This document shows, one piece after another, positions 19,907-32,280 of a DNA stretch of 64,000 nucleotides (positions are counted from its first letter, which is position 1; the number at the start of each line of letters is the position of its first letter). Made by a program: the position numbers and the translations under genes. The notes below the pieces were generated by a model. That model was given only the letters and a program-made list of their open reading frames with translations. It did not search any database and had not been told where the DNA came from. Origin of the DNA: Sporobolomyces roseus (taxonomy: Eukaryota; Basidiomycota; Microbotryomycetes; Sporidiobolales; Sporidiobolaceae). The stretch is from positions 806,001 to 870,000 of the forward strand of contig JADILM010000005.1 of NCBI GenBank assembly GCA_016617785.1, given 5' to 3'.

Positions 19907-22900
19907 CTATAAGTTGACGCCATCGAGTGCGAGAGTCACGGTATCATGTAGAATGATGGGAGCGGCGATTAAAGCAACAAATATGGCGGCGATCAACGCG
20001 AAGAGTAGACCGTACTTGGCGATAATCTTGCGACGGTACGACTTTTGCTTGACCGAGAAGATGGGCGAGCGAATCTGCCTCGAAGGTCGGAGCCAGAGGA
20101 GGGCGACACCGTGAAGAGTCGAGAATCCGGGAATAAGACAAGGGATGGCGAGGAAGAAGAGCAAGAGATGCTGTAAGACGATGTGAAGGTTAGCGAACGG
20201 CAAGAAGACAGAGGAAAGTTGAGGACGTACCCCTGCAAGGAAATCTCCGGCAAAGAATGACATCTCTGAAAGCTTGACGACGAATTCACGTCCAGGTTGA
20301 GTCCAAGCAGATGCACCCATTCCTCGTCCGTACCATTTCTGTAAGAGAAAGGAACCACGTCAGCTTAAGCACGTCAAAGTCAGCTGAGAGAGAAACGTCA
20401 ACTCACTCCTGTCCACCAAGCACGGTTGACTTCGTCATGCTTGTACTCTCGCGAGATACCAACGGCGATGAGAACCTTGAAGAGGCAACGTTGAATCGAG
20501 ATGGTAGCGATGAGTCCGAGAACGGCGTGACTGAGATCCCATCGTTCGAGAACCCAGAGGAACTCGAAGAAACCGATCATTCCAACGACGGAACCGACGT
20601 GTGCGATAGCGGCCATGACTGATCCGAAGTTTCCGCAGCATCCTCCGCAAAGAGGAGAGACGAAGAGGGAGGTGAAAAAGAGAACGATGAGGAGGACTGC
20701 GTTAAAGACGATGGGACCGAGGGCGATGACAGCGATTCGAAGGAGACCATCAACCGAGGGATCGGCGAAAGATTTGACGAAGAGGTAAGCGACGGTGAGA
20801 ATGACAGCCATAGCGAGAGGAGCGAGGATCTCGTTGGCAACTGCAGAAAAAGTCAAAATTCATGAGTTACGAAATCGAGCACTCGGAAAGAGCAAAGTTT
20901 GAGCCTACTGATGACTCGCCAACTGGCACGAGGGGTTTCTCCTGAGAGCTTCTCGGATGGGTGACCAATCTTCTTCTTCTTGAATCCGGTGACCTTGGTA
21001 CGAGAGAGACGGCAGTAACCGATCCACGAGTTGGCGTGAGCTCTGGAGTTTCCTCGAGACATCCATCGAAGGTATTCTCGGTAGTCGATGATGAAGTCGC
21101 CGAGAGAGAACTGGTGAGGGTTGAAGAGGAAGGGAGCGATGCAGAGTGCGAGAATCGAAATCCAGAAGTAGATCACTGTATGAAGAAGAATAGCTCGAGT
21201 CAGATACGATCGTACAGGAAAGAAAGGGTTGAGACATACAGTGAGGGATCCATAACGTCAAAGTAATGTAGAACAACATCAAGAGTGTCCTCATTCCCAA
21301 ATAAATTGATGGTCCTGCGAACCTCGAATAAAGGATTGCAAACGAGATCCTCGTAGTAGCGAAACCACGACCAGTTGCGATGTAACGAGCTCCTCCGAAG
21401 GCCAAGTTAGAAAGTACCGAATGCGACGAGATTTGAGTCGAGAAGACCTCGAAGATCGGCGACAACGACAGGAAGTGCTTTCCGAGACGAATGACCGCAC
21501 GAATGACACCTCGCTCTGTGAGCTCTTGCAAGAAGAGAGGCAAGAAGGCTAGACAGAGAAGGAGACAAGAGTCAGTGAGGATTTCGGTGTAGAGACAAGG
21601 GGGAAAGTGAGAGAGAGGCTCACCGATGAAGAAGACGATGAAAATCGAGATAACGCAACGCTTGATCCAGTCGTAGACGGGAACGAGGTTGTAACATCCA
21701 CCTTGACCACCGACGAATTGTCCATCACTCGTGTATCGACAGATCGTAAGTTGCTTGTTGAGAGTTCCGAGGTAAACGAGCGTGTACATGAACAGTTGAA
21801 CCGAGAGAATGACGAGGATGTTGTTGACGTGGAAACCAGGGTGACCATAATAGAAGGTGAGGAATCGATCCATGGGGAGCTGAGTACCGAGGTAGTAGTA
21901 TTCTCGAGAGAGCATTTGTTCTCCCATACCGGAAGAAACCTTTGTGGTGAAGTTGAGAATCGTTCCGAATCCGAGATCACGACCCTTTCCACATTGGTAG
22001 TACTCGGTGTGCTTGATCTTTCCTCCACGTTCGTTCGCGAGCATACCAGCGTAAATATCTTCGGAAAGATGGAGACCTTTTTGAGCTTTCGAGAGACCTC
22101 CTCGAGTCGTCATGAAGATTGCGTTGAGGAAATCGGGGTGACCGTAGTGAAGCTTCCCTCCGAGGTAAGCCATACTCCTGGCGGCGAGAGTACCGAAAGT
22201 TTGTTCTTTACCAGCAGCGACGTCTCCGAGGATTCCAATGTTCTCCGAGAAGATGTATTCACGAGCTCCAACGATAGCGACAGGGTTCTTGGCGAAGTCC
22301 TTCGCTCCATCGGTCGTGTACGGGTTCTTGTTCGAAACGTGGTAATCCTCGAATTCACCGAGAACGTTACGAATCTTGAGGCACTCCTCGAGATAGTTGT
22401 CCTGGTTCGCGTCGACGAGCTGAATATACTCTCCACGGTGGAAGATGACGGCGTGATTTTGATTGTCCGATTTACCGTCTCCGAGAATTGGGTTTCCAGG
22501 AAGTTCGATGCGGAACTTGGGACGACGCTTACCGTTAGGGAGGATTTCGGAGTGACCATCGATGAGAGCAGAGAAGATTCGAGGTTCTCCTCCTTCCTTG
22601 CGAGGACGTTCTTCGTCGAGGTAGGCGATTTGAAGATCGGGGTAAGCACGGAGAAGGAACTCGGTGTTTTCGACCTCCTCCTTCGAGAACTTGGAGTAAC
22701 GTTGCATCGAAACGAGGAATCGGAACTTGCGGCGAGCCATGCGTTCGAGTTCGCGTTCGAGTCGTTCGGTGTTTCCTCCAAAGAGTTGGACGACTTCGGG
22801 GTTCTCGACACGGTACATCAACTTGATCGCCTTCGAGTAGTTCATGAATCCAGATACGGTACGGTAGAGAGTTTGAGCGCGAAGGGAAGCCCAGATTCGG

Positions 22901-25900
22901 GTACGAAGAGTGTATTCGGGAGCGGCAGACTTGAATCCGATAGTGTAGAAAGGAATGTCGTCGGTCTTCTTGTCGGCCTTTTCGTCGAGATCTGCCGATT
23001 CCTCAGCCAAGATCTTGGTGTCGCGAACGAAGTTGTCCCATTCGACCGGGTGAAGCTGCTTGAGGTATTCGAGGAGAGTGACCCGAGTGTTCTGATCTTC
23101 TTCGCGGATAATCTCACGAAGGGAGAGAAGGATCTTTTCCGAGTAGTGAGGAGTGAGGACAGTGAAGGTGGGCATAGCGTCGACTCCGAGAGGTTCGGGA
23201 ATGGCGGTGGTGAGCGATTGGGCGAAGAAGGAGATACGACGAGCGGCTTCGGAACCAGGAGGGAAGAATTCGGCTTTCAAACCCTGTGTAGGTCGAAAGG
23301 GGAGTCAGTCAAGAATGCTACTTGAAGTGCAGTGATGAAGGAAACGAACCTTGTCATCCTGAGAAATGAAGAACATGGGAGCACGAAGAGTTCGCTTTCC
23401 GTCTTGTTCACTCGGTACTTGGTGGTAAAGGAGTCGTTGAACGTGGTCGATCGAAAGGAGATGCTCTCGGTACATCGAAATGATGATGGCGTTCCAAACT
23501 TGCGAGACGAGGACCTTGGGCTTGTACTTGACTTCCATATCGGCAGTTGCGAGGATCTTGGCGTAGATACGCTTGGGGAGACGTTCGAAGATATCTGTGA
23601 AGAACTTCAACCTGAGTATTGAATCGAAAGTAAGATGCGAGAAGCGAGACTGACCCTTCCAAGGAGTCCAAATCGAGAGACCAATCGAGAAGGAACGAAC
23701 AATCGAGTAGACTAGAGATAGGGCGAAAGATGAGTCAAGACGAAAGAGATGGTAGAGAGTGTAGCTTACCAGTGTTCCAGATAACGTACCAGAGGAAAGT
23801 GTCCAAAAAGAAGAGACACAGATCCATACAGAACATGATTGCGAGGGCGAAAGCGGGCTGATTCCTGCAGAGAGCGCTGCCGAAGAGGGTGTCGCTGCAG
23901 TTCTGAACCTTCATGCCGACCATGACTCGAACGGGGTTTTCGAAAGAGAGGGTGAGGAAGAAATAGGATTCGGTGAGTTTACATCCGAAGATGAGGACCC
24001 AGAGACCGATCGAGGCGAGACGTTGTTTGACCGAGAGGTGAGGGTAGGAAGCGGTGAAGGTTTGCGATGCGAGGTATTTGCGAGATTTGCCCGTTACTCG
24101 ATCTCCGAAGAGACGACCAGATGGGACGACCGAGAAAAGTACGACGCAGGCGACTGCGAATCCGAATTGAACGATTCCTACGATGAGAGCGGCGGTCGAG
24201 GTTTGGTCGAATCCGACGATGTAAATTGTCGGAGCGAGAGTGATGGCGAGACAGACGAGAAGGGCGACCATTCGACGAAGGAGATGCGATGTGTTGTTCC
24301 ATGTTGTCGGGACGTAAGAGTATTCGGCGGCGGTAGCGAGGATTTGAATGAGGGAAGCGACTGCTCCTCCGAGTGCGACGACAGACCATTGAACGGGAGC
24401 GTGAGGTTTGGTTTGACCAGACGCGGTATAGATATTCGGAACGTTGTAAGCCTGCAGCAAGAGACTGTGTCAAACACGAGCAAGATAGGCAAAAGAGGAA
24501 GGAGAAACGAACGGTGTACATCCAAAAGATGGAAATGTGAAGAACCCAAATTCGGTTGAAGTTGACGAGAAGATGGAGGAAAGATCGACGTTCGTAGTAG
24601 GTCTTGAAGAAAGCTTTGTGCCATTCAATCTTGTCGAACTTCATGAACCGTTGAGCAGCGGGAACATCGACGAGACGAGTCTAAGATTTGAAACAAGAGA
24701 TATCGTCAGTTCGAAATCTTTTCAGTGAGAGCAAAGATAGAACTCACTTTGTCGGTCAACACAATGCGAGAGATACCTTCAGGGTACCAGAACAATTGGT
24801 TGACATCGTCGTAACCGATAATATCCTCGTGATCCTTCTCCCTTCTCACAAACACACCATCCTGAACCTCGTAACCTTGATCTCGAATGAATCGGTAGAG
24901 TGGTCGAACGACTGCTCGAAGGTAGAGTCCTTCGGGAACAGCTTCTGATCGATTTTGACATTCGGGAGATCGGTAGTAGTCGTCGGCGCACTTGAAGATG
25001 AAGCAGAGGCATTCGGGTACGAATCGAACTTGAGCTGCTTCACCCCAACAGAGAAGGTAGAGGGCGAGTTGTCGTACTCGGTCGTAAGGAGACATCTGAT
25101 GCATCGCTTGCTGCCATCTTTGTTTCGCAGAATCGAGAGTTTTGACCGAAGCGGGAGTTGCGGCAGCCGACTTGACTCCAGCCTTTCTTGAAGCTTTGCG
25201 AGCTAATCGTGCGACTCCGTTGTTTGCTTGACCGATTGCGTCGTCGAGATCGAGTTGAGCGGCGAAGTACCATTTTCGGTAATTTGCATGTTCTCCTCCA
25301 ATGTAATCGGCGTGAAGGGTGAGGAGAGCTTGATTCGGACTCATTCGAGAAGCCCTCGAGTCGAGTTGAATCATGAGGTGATCGTACATGTTGCGCATCG
25401 AGTCGCGTTGGAAACCGAACTTGTTGGCCAAGTCGATAAAGACGTCTTCGATCTCCTCCTTTGAAAGCGGGATTTGAGTCTCGTTTGACCAGGCAGGGTA
25501 AGGTTCACGTAGTCGAGAGTAAGGTCCGGTACCGTGATTGCCAGCTGAAGATTCATAGTCGGAGAATCCGGCGGGAGAATCACTTCTGCCCATGAAAGGT
25601 CCCTGAGGTTGACCTTGATATCCTCCTCCGTAGTAACCTTCTTGCGAGCCATCTGTAACACGATATACACACTTATCAGTACGCGAGCCAAGAATAGCGA
25701 AAAGTCCGGATCCTTTGCCATCGGCGATGCAAGGTCTCACGAGAGACGAGGGAAATTTCAAAAGGAGAGGAGGGGTTCAAGTGGAGGCGACTAGAAGCTT
25801 ACCTCGCGCTCCCATGTTCTCTTCGCTATAAGGATCCCTCTGGTACTCATCACTCTCTCCAGACTCGTAACTTTGTCCTCCTAGCGGGCCCTGCGCGTGG

Positions 25901-25983
25901 CCGTGATTCGATCCAAAAGGGTTGTTGGGATCGGGACTAGGACGACCATAGGCTTGAGGTTGTTGTGGTTGTTGATACGCCAT
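19907..25983 (-). CDS. FKS1: 1,3-beta-glucan synthase catalytic subunit
   Basis: This plasma-membrane enzyme polymerises UDP-glucose into the main wall glucan and is regulated by Rho1. The start exon is Gln/Pro/Gly-rich ([20 protein letters not shown]). The FKS1 domain reads [20 protein letters not shown] and [21 protein letters not shown] first multi-pass region is followed by the glucan-synthase domain: [91 protein letters not shown]-terminal multi-pass region follows, ending LALDGVNL. About 13-15 short introns cluster at the 5' and 3' ends, leaving a 2-kb central exon. Length (about 1,750 residues) is normal. The two echinocandin hot-spot segments differ from the yeast sequence (see findings). 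Confidence 0.96.
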
Positions 25984-27553
25984 AATGGCACTTGCTCAAA
26001 GAAGCGAAAGAGATGAGAGGAAGAAGGGGAGAAGTGTTGTCGATCTTTGTGTTGAGAAAGGGTTGGCAGTCGAAAGGGAGAAAGGTAGAGGGGAAGGGAG
26101 AGGAGGCGCAAGCCCTAGTTGAAGGGTAGTCGAGCTGTAAGGTAGCGTTTGCTGCAGTCGAACTCAACTAGCTGGATCGAAGTGAACGGTTTGGAGGCAA
26201 AAGGGAACTCGCGTCTCGTTTTTTTCCCTTCATTTTCCTCAAAAACACCCTTCGCGTTTTTTCTTCTCTCTTCTCACTCCTTACTAAGTGGGTCCTGTAG
26301 TGTCGCATACGGATCTCAGTCGTACTGCCTCTATACTGATTCGCCAGCAGAAAAATATGTATTTTTCCGTCCCCAGACTCTTGGTCGACAGCTCGAACGC
26401 GACGGGTATCGGTCACAACCTTCGATTTCGTTCTCTAATGTTGATCCTGCAAGACTCTTCGAAGTCATTGTAATCGTGGTTTGATCAAGGAGTGCGTCGA
26501 CTAAAGAAACGCTCAAGAATCGAGTGCGAAAAGCTTTTCTTCGCAACTCGGATTTCGAAAAGACGGCCTTGCGTACACTTGGCAGCTCAACTTTCAAACT
26601 CGAGGGACACTGCTCGTTCTCACGCTTGACGGTCTGCGACCCGTAAAGCCGATATCATGATCCGACAGCTACAACATCGTCGCTATCACTTTCGCAAGTC
26701 AACGAAGCGTGATCAAATTGCGCTAGAAAGGTATCCAGAGTGTATACAAGCGAGCTATTGCCGTATACCTGCTCACTTGCGCGATACTACCGAGTGTCGT
26801 TAAAACTGTCGTTGCGGAACTGGGCTTGATTGGATCCGTTCTTCCTCTGTCCGAGTCGACGATTCGTCGGATTCATTCGCGACTTCATCTAGAGTATCCC
26901 TCGCTCTGTCGACCCACTACAAAGTATATTTCAAAAAGGTTCTAGCCAGAGAGAGTAAGGGCGACCGTCGACAGCGACCCCAGTGCACAAGAAACGAGCT
27001 CACCAAGTTCGGTTCGTCGTTGCCAGCGACCTCGTTGAGGCACTACACTGCGCATTCTCCACCGATAGGATCTTGCTTACTACGCCGAAGGACGGTGGTC
27101 AAGCACGGGCAAGAAAAGCGCAAGGAAAGAAGAAGTCAACGGTTTCGCAAGAAAGAGAAAAACACAATTTCGTGCGGCATGCGACCAATCTACTATGATC
27201 CAGGGAATGACGAGCTCTCACATAGTCTAATCTCCTGACTGAGGAGCTCGAGCTGGAAGGGGTTTCACTAGTCTGTAGCGAATCGCAGCGAGAATTGCGA
27301 AATCGAAAGGATTCTCATCGAGATCTCTCGTTCTTCTCCTCCCTTCAGTTCAAGCTCCCGCCCTCAACTTTGAAGACTCAAGTGTAGCCCCCGAGATCAG
27401 TCTACGGCTTAACAGACGCCCTCAGTAGTCATCAATCGATTCCCCGGCTCACTCTTGAACTTCCCCTCCCTCGCTTCTTCTCGCTCTCGAATCCGCCTAC
27501 TACCCTCCACAGTCCAGTAAAGGAGCTATTAAAGCAGCAATCGAGCATTCACG
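25984..27553. other. Gene-poor stretch: FKS1 promoter, possible decayed ORFs, F-box gene promoter
   Basis: The first ~250 bp are the FKS1 leader and promoter. Between about 26490 and 27240 no gene was recognised, but open stretches occur: about 26730-26945 (+) reads KGIQSVYKRAIAVYLL, then SESTIRRIHSRLHLEYP, with TAG at both ends and no ATG; 26983-27198 (+) is another short open frame. The base composition there (poorer in CTC/CGA codons) differs from the neighbouring genes. From 27240 on, sequence looks like promoter and leader of the F-box gene (CTCCCTCGCTTCTTCTCGCT). No terminal repeats or transposase motifs were found. Confidence 0.35.
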
Positions 27554-30463
27554 ATGCAGACTCAAGCGTCCTCGTCGAGAAAGGAGGCCTCCGAAGTTCG
27601 GGCTCAATTTTCAGCTCCCACATCCAGCTTCGAACGGCAGCAGAACGCCATGACGACGGGATCAGAGGAGAACGGAATACTTTTAGATGTTCCAGGCTCA
27701 TGCGATAAGGATATCAGTGAGAAGGGAAAGGGGAAAGCTAGAAGTTCTTCAGAGGGAGAATGTGGGGAGGTGAAAGCTGAGGTTTCGACGAGGAAAGCGT
27801 CCCGAGAAGCGCAAGCGAGCTGTGGAGGAACGACTAGCTCGCCGACCATCACGCCAGAGCAACACCAAGTCGTCGAGGCCGAATTGCCATCGAATCTCGC
27901 GACGTCCAACTCTGCTCACATCGCTCCAATTGGTTCTCAATCGACCTCCTCGATCACTCCTAGACCAACTGTGATGGCTTCGACTGACTCGGACCCGATG
28001 TCCCCGGGACTTCCCTCGAAAAATCGCAAACGACGAATCTCTCGTTCGATTTCGCAACTCTCCCTTTCGTCCTTCAAATCACTCTCTCGACCTAGCACGC
28101 CGTTCGACAGTCCGCTAAGATATTCGAACACCTTGGAGGAACCTGACGATTACTTCTCGACCGGAAATGGGAAGACGAAAGGCAAGTTTCGTCAGCTTTT
28201 TCGATTCGACTCGAATAAAGTATCGCCCCGTAGCTCTCGCCCTTCAACTCCTGTCGGAGATAGAGTCAACAAGCTGAAGGATTCGTCTTCGCCCTCCGAA
28301 CGGACATCGTCGAGAGGACGTTCTCATTCAGCTCCCGTAACGTTTTCGTCTCCGATAACTTCGCCATCTTCTCTTCCCGAGAGTCCAGTACTTCCCTCGG
28401 TGCTCGATCGACACGATAGTGAAGCTTCAAACGACACACCTTACCACTCCGCCGTTTCCTCACCTCTCCTCCCTTGCTTTCCCTCCGAAACCGCATCTTC
28501 TTCGCCAATCGTCGAAACCAGAGTCGACCTCTTCAATCATTATCTGCCCCTCGAGCTCCAGGTAGAAGTCATGAGATCGCTGCTTGAGGTATGCCAAGAG
28601 GACTGGAGAAGAGAAGTCGAGTCGGGGTTATGGAAAGGTGCGAAAGCTAGAGAGCGATGGGGCGACGGAGAAGCGAGAGGACGAAGGGAGCTCGCGAAGA
28701 TTGGTCGAGTGCGCTTTCTCTCTTCCAGCTCGACCCGCGCGAAAGTACTGATGAAAACCCAGTGGTGCAGGTTTCGAAGGGTTGGCGAAAGCTTTCTCTC
28801 GACGGTCAATTGTGGTCGACTGCTCCCTCAACTTCCTCAATCGGCGCCGACGTACTTTCGACGGAATCAATCTTCTCGCTGTTCGATCAGAGTGGAACAT
28901 TCGTCAAGACGCTCGATCTAAGAGGGTTTGAAAAGTCGCTCGAGGGGCCAAGTCTCCATCGAATCATTCAAGGCGCGACTGCGTTCCAGGTCGACGGATC
29001 GACAAGCTTCACTGTCGTCAACCTTACTGGTAAGCAGCTACTACCGAGCTGTACTCCCTGTGATTGTTGACTGACTCGCCGGTCGAGGAACAGGTTGTAA
29101 TTCGCTTTCATCGAGCTCGATCACTTCTCTACTCTCGCACTCTCCTCACCTCGTCACTCTCAATCTATTTGCGCTACCTCAGATCGTCTCGACTCATCCC
29201 TCCATCCTCGGGCTCCACTGCCCGAACTTGACCTCGCTCAACGTTTCTCGTTGTCGGAACCTCAGTGCGAAATCTCTACTCCACCTCTTCCCGACCCTCG
29301 AGTCAGGAACATCGACGCAAGGCGTTAGCGAAAGACGACTCGAGTCGCTCAAAGCTGCTGCCTTGCCTGGAATGTCGGACGACGTCTTGCTCGAGATCTT
29401 TACCCGAAACCCTCTCCTTTCGACTCTCGACATCGGTTTCTCACCCCATATCACAGACGACGCATTCAAGCGCATCTCTCAATCACTCGTCCTGCCCTCT
29501 ACGCCGAGCCCAACGAGAAAACCCTCATTACTCCCTTCGCAATCCTCCCAACCACTCTTTACGACTTCTCGCCAATCCTCTCAATCTCCATCCTCACCTC
29601 GCACTCCAGCTCAGAAACGTTCCTTTCCCTCCCTCCAACATCTCAACCTCTCGGGTTGTTCGTCCCTAACCTCCCTCTCGCTCTCCCACCTCACCAATTC
29701 CCTCCCCTCTCTCCAATCCCTCGAGCTCTCCCGCCTCCCTCCTTCGTTCGATACCTCTCATTCCCTCTCCCAATTCCTCTCTTCCTGTCTCCCAACCCTC
29801 CGACGCCTTGATCTGGAAGATCAATCTGAATTAACCGATGAAACTCTCCTCTCCCTCGTCGGAGCGAAACAACTGGAAGCCCTCATCCTCAACTCTTGTA
29901 TCTCTTTGACGGATCAAGCGATTCTCGAGATTGTGAGAAGCTGTGAAGCGTTGAAGGTGTTGGAATTGGATACGACCGAGGTCAGTGATTCGACCGCAAA
30001 GGAATTCATTCGATCAAGTTTGGAACGCCATCAATCTCAACCCCAACCTCAGTCACCGACTCCGATGGTTCTCTCGTTACTCGATAACCGCCTAACCGGT
30101 CGACGACTCCATCGTGAAATCAATCAATCGATCCGACCTCGTCTTGGCTACCGAGGTTTCTGGACAAGTTCCGCAGTCGGGTTCTACCATGATCCTTCTC
30201 CAGAATCCGAAGACGATGGTGGAGGATTGAGGGAATGCGACGAGTCGAAAGTGGTAGTGAGGAGTTTTTATTCGAGTTTGGAAGTCGACGCTGCGAATGC
30301 TGTGAGAGCGATCAGGGAGAGGAGGAGTGAGAGGGAGAAGGAGAAAGGAAGGGATGGTGGACAGAGGAAGGGGAGAGCTATGTCGGACTCAATGGTTTAT
30401 AGGACGAATGGGAACGGCAGGAGTGAGTCGCTGGGAAGTAGTACGGGTTGTAGTATCATGTAG
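27554..30463 (+). CDS. F-box/leucine-rich-repeat protein ending in a CaaX box (CSIM)
   Basis: Three exons (introns 28709-28770 and 29030-29093) give 927 residues. Residues 1-310 are Ser/Pro-rich and disordered. An F-box follows at about 320-405: HYLPLELQVEVMRSLLEV, an insert rich in Arg/Glu, then after the intron RVSKGWRKLSLDGQLW. Leucine-rich repeats begin at FVKTLDLRGFEKSL and continue through SPHLVTLNLFALP, CPNLTSLNVSRCRNLSAKSL, SLQHLNLSGCSSLTSLSLSH and KQLEALILNSCISLTDQAIL, interrupted by a Ser/Pro-rich loop. F-box/LRR proteins select substrates for SCF ubiquitin ligases. The last four residues, C-S-I-M before TAG, form a CaaX prenylation motif, so membrane attachment is predicted. The intron at 28709 is needed to restore the F-box frame. 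Confidence 0.85.
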
Positions 30464-30568
30464 ATAGTCTCGATTTGTTGTTTTTGCGCTTCTCTCTATC
30501 GGTCGCTGAAGGGATTTTTAGAATAGTACAACATTATATTTTTGGAATTCGGCGTTTCCTATGTTCTG

Positions 30569-31921
30569 CTACTCTGTCTGTTTCTGAGCTATGGGATTCG
30601 CATGAATTTCCACCTGTACATTGCTCGATACCACCAGTAAGAGCCTGCACTTGACTGTTGGAAAGTCGAGAAACATACCCTTTCTAATTTGATCGCTTGA
30701 GTTGGTCGATACTTGTCATTCACCGGCACTTTCTCCTACATCGTCAAACCGATACATGATCAGTCTTTGCGAGAGAGGGGAGAAGGAGGCAATGTGAAGC
30801 GTACCATCGCGTCTAGAGTTGAATCATTTCCATCAATCACCCTGTGAAGAGCGAAGTGCGAAGGGGGTCAGCAAGCGTGGGAGGAGATGAAAGTGGATCA
30901 GGAAAAGGAAGTGTGGGGTAAGGGAGTAAGCGAGGGAGCGGAGGGAGAGAGAGAGAGACGTTACGCACTTTCCGAAAATGCTATATTTCGTATCCAGATG
31001 AGGTTGTTTCGCGTCTGTGAACATCCGAGTGCGATTCTTGTCAGCTCTCTGAAGTAGTCGTGCGACCTTCGTCTCTTGACAGCAGAGAAGAGAGGGATAC
31101 GGGAAAAGAGGGAGAACTGAGAGAAATCGGAGGGAGAGAATCGGGAGCGAGACGGAGTGGAAGAGAGGGATTTCGTACATGTAATAAAGAATTGAGATCT
31201 ACGTTCTCGACACGAATCTCTTATCAGTTCCGTTCAAAAGCGGTAGAGCAGCATCGAGAAACGTACTTGTTTGTATCTGGTCCCGAATTCGCCATTGCGA
31301 CAATCCCCCTATTATTGAACTACTCGCCCCATCATGACCCTCTCATCAGCTCACCTTTCCCTCTCCCAATCAGAAGAAGAGGGGAGGAATGCAAGGAGAA
31401 ACATACCTTTAAAGTTCCCCTCACTTCGTCGGCGAATGGTCGACCCCAAATCGATTGACCACCTTTACCGGTTCCTGTTGGGTCTCCAGTTTGAATCATG
31501 AACCCTTTGATATTCCTGTAGACGAACGAAAACTTTACGTCAGTAATTGGAAGAAGAGGATTGACGGATGGAAAGTGGTAGTGTACCGGTGAAATAGGCA
31601 ACCATCGTAAGCTCCGGATGCAGCGAGCGCTAGGAAGTTCTGTCACGCATCAAGGAGAGACGTCAGTGAGCTGGCGAGAGAGTCTGAACACAGGGGAGGG
31701 GATGAAAGTACTTCTGCTGTTTTTGGAACTGCTTCGCAGAACACTTCGATCTGCAACCCGCACTTCATTGTATCAGCTTCTTGTAGAATGATTGAGCGAT
31801 ACGAGGGAGAAGGGAACTTGCCTTGATCTCACCGTGCGAGGTGTGGAGGGTTACAGACTGAGTTCAAGTGAGGTTCAGCTAGAAGATGGCGGCAGGAAGA
31901 GAGAGGAGACAAGCGTACCAT
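30569..31921 (-). CDS. Cyclophilin-type peptidyl-prolyl isomerase, PPIL3/Cyp10-like
   Basis: Small single-domain cyclophilin of the spliceosome-associated PPIL3 type. Spliced reading: [39 protein letters not shown], then [35 protein letters not shown], a segment with [52 protein letters not shown] and VEIHANPIA. The catalytic Arg (FHRN), Phe/Gln (FMIQTGD) and the SQFFIT block are present; the family's Trp for cyclosporin binding (HLD-x-K) is replaced as usual for PPIL3. The first coding exon is only the ATG (31919-31921). The intron at 31751-31821 has a GC donor (AAG|GCAAGT). Stop TAG is at 30569. About eight introns in a ~165-residue protein is dense. It converges with the F-box gene. Confidence 0.9.
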
Positions 31922-32280
31922 TCTAGTTTGATACTGCTAGATTTGGGACGAGTAGAGAATGGTTGAGATTAGTTGAACGAGAATTGAGATGGAGGGAATC
32001 GAATAGAGTCGAAATGACTTGTGAGCCGAGATGAGACCGCTGTTGAAGTAGTGAAAGCCTAGTTGAGTGATCTGAGTGTATCTAGAGAATGTTCCGAGTT
32101 GAGAGAGGGAGAGAAGAAGGCAGAGTTGTTGCTCTCTTTCTTACCAAACACTAGAATCACTACAACAACCCCTGCACACCGCTGAACCACCTAGAACTAC
32201 TCTTCAATATTCAGTCAACTCGACTAGACCAGTCTCACGACAAACAGCGGCGTGTAGGAGTTGGGAGACATCGTTGAACA
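31922..32280. promoter_or_regulatory. Divergent promoter between cyclophilin and disordered-protein gene
   Basis: 359 bp without a credible ORF. It contains short CACTAC/CAACCC-rich tracts near 32150-32190. Nothing else recognised. Confidence 0.35.

Noticed and set aside
22110..22811. 233-residue minus-strand frame inside FKS1
   Set aside because: Out-of-frame reading of the FKS1 exon, Ser/Thr-rich, no domain.
21607..23325. 572-residue open frame on the plus strand over FKS1
   Set aside because: It is the exact antisense of the long central FKS1 exon. Strong codon bias (TCG, CTC, CGA) leaves its complement free of stops; the reading is acidic and Ser/Val-rich with no domain.
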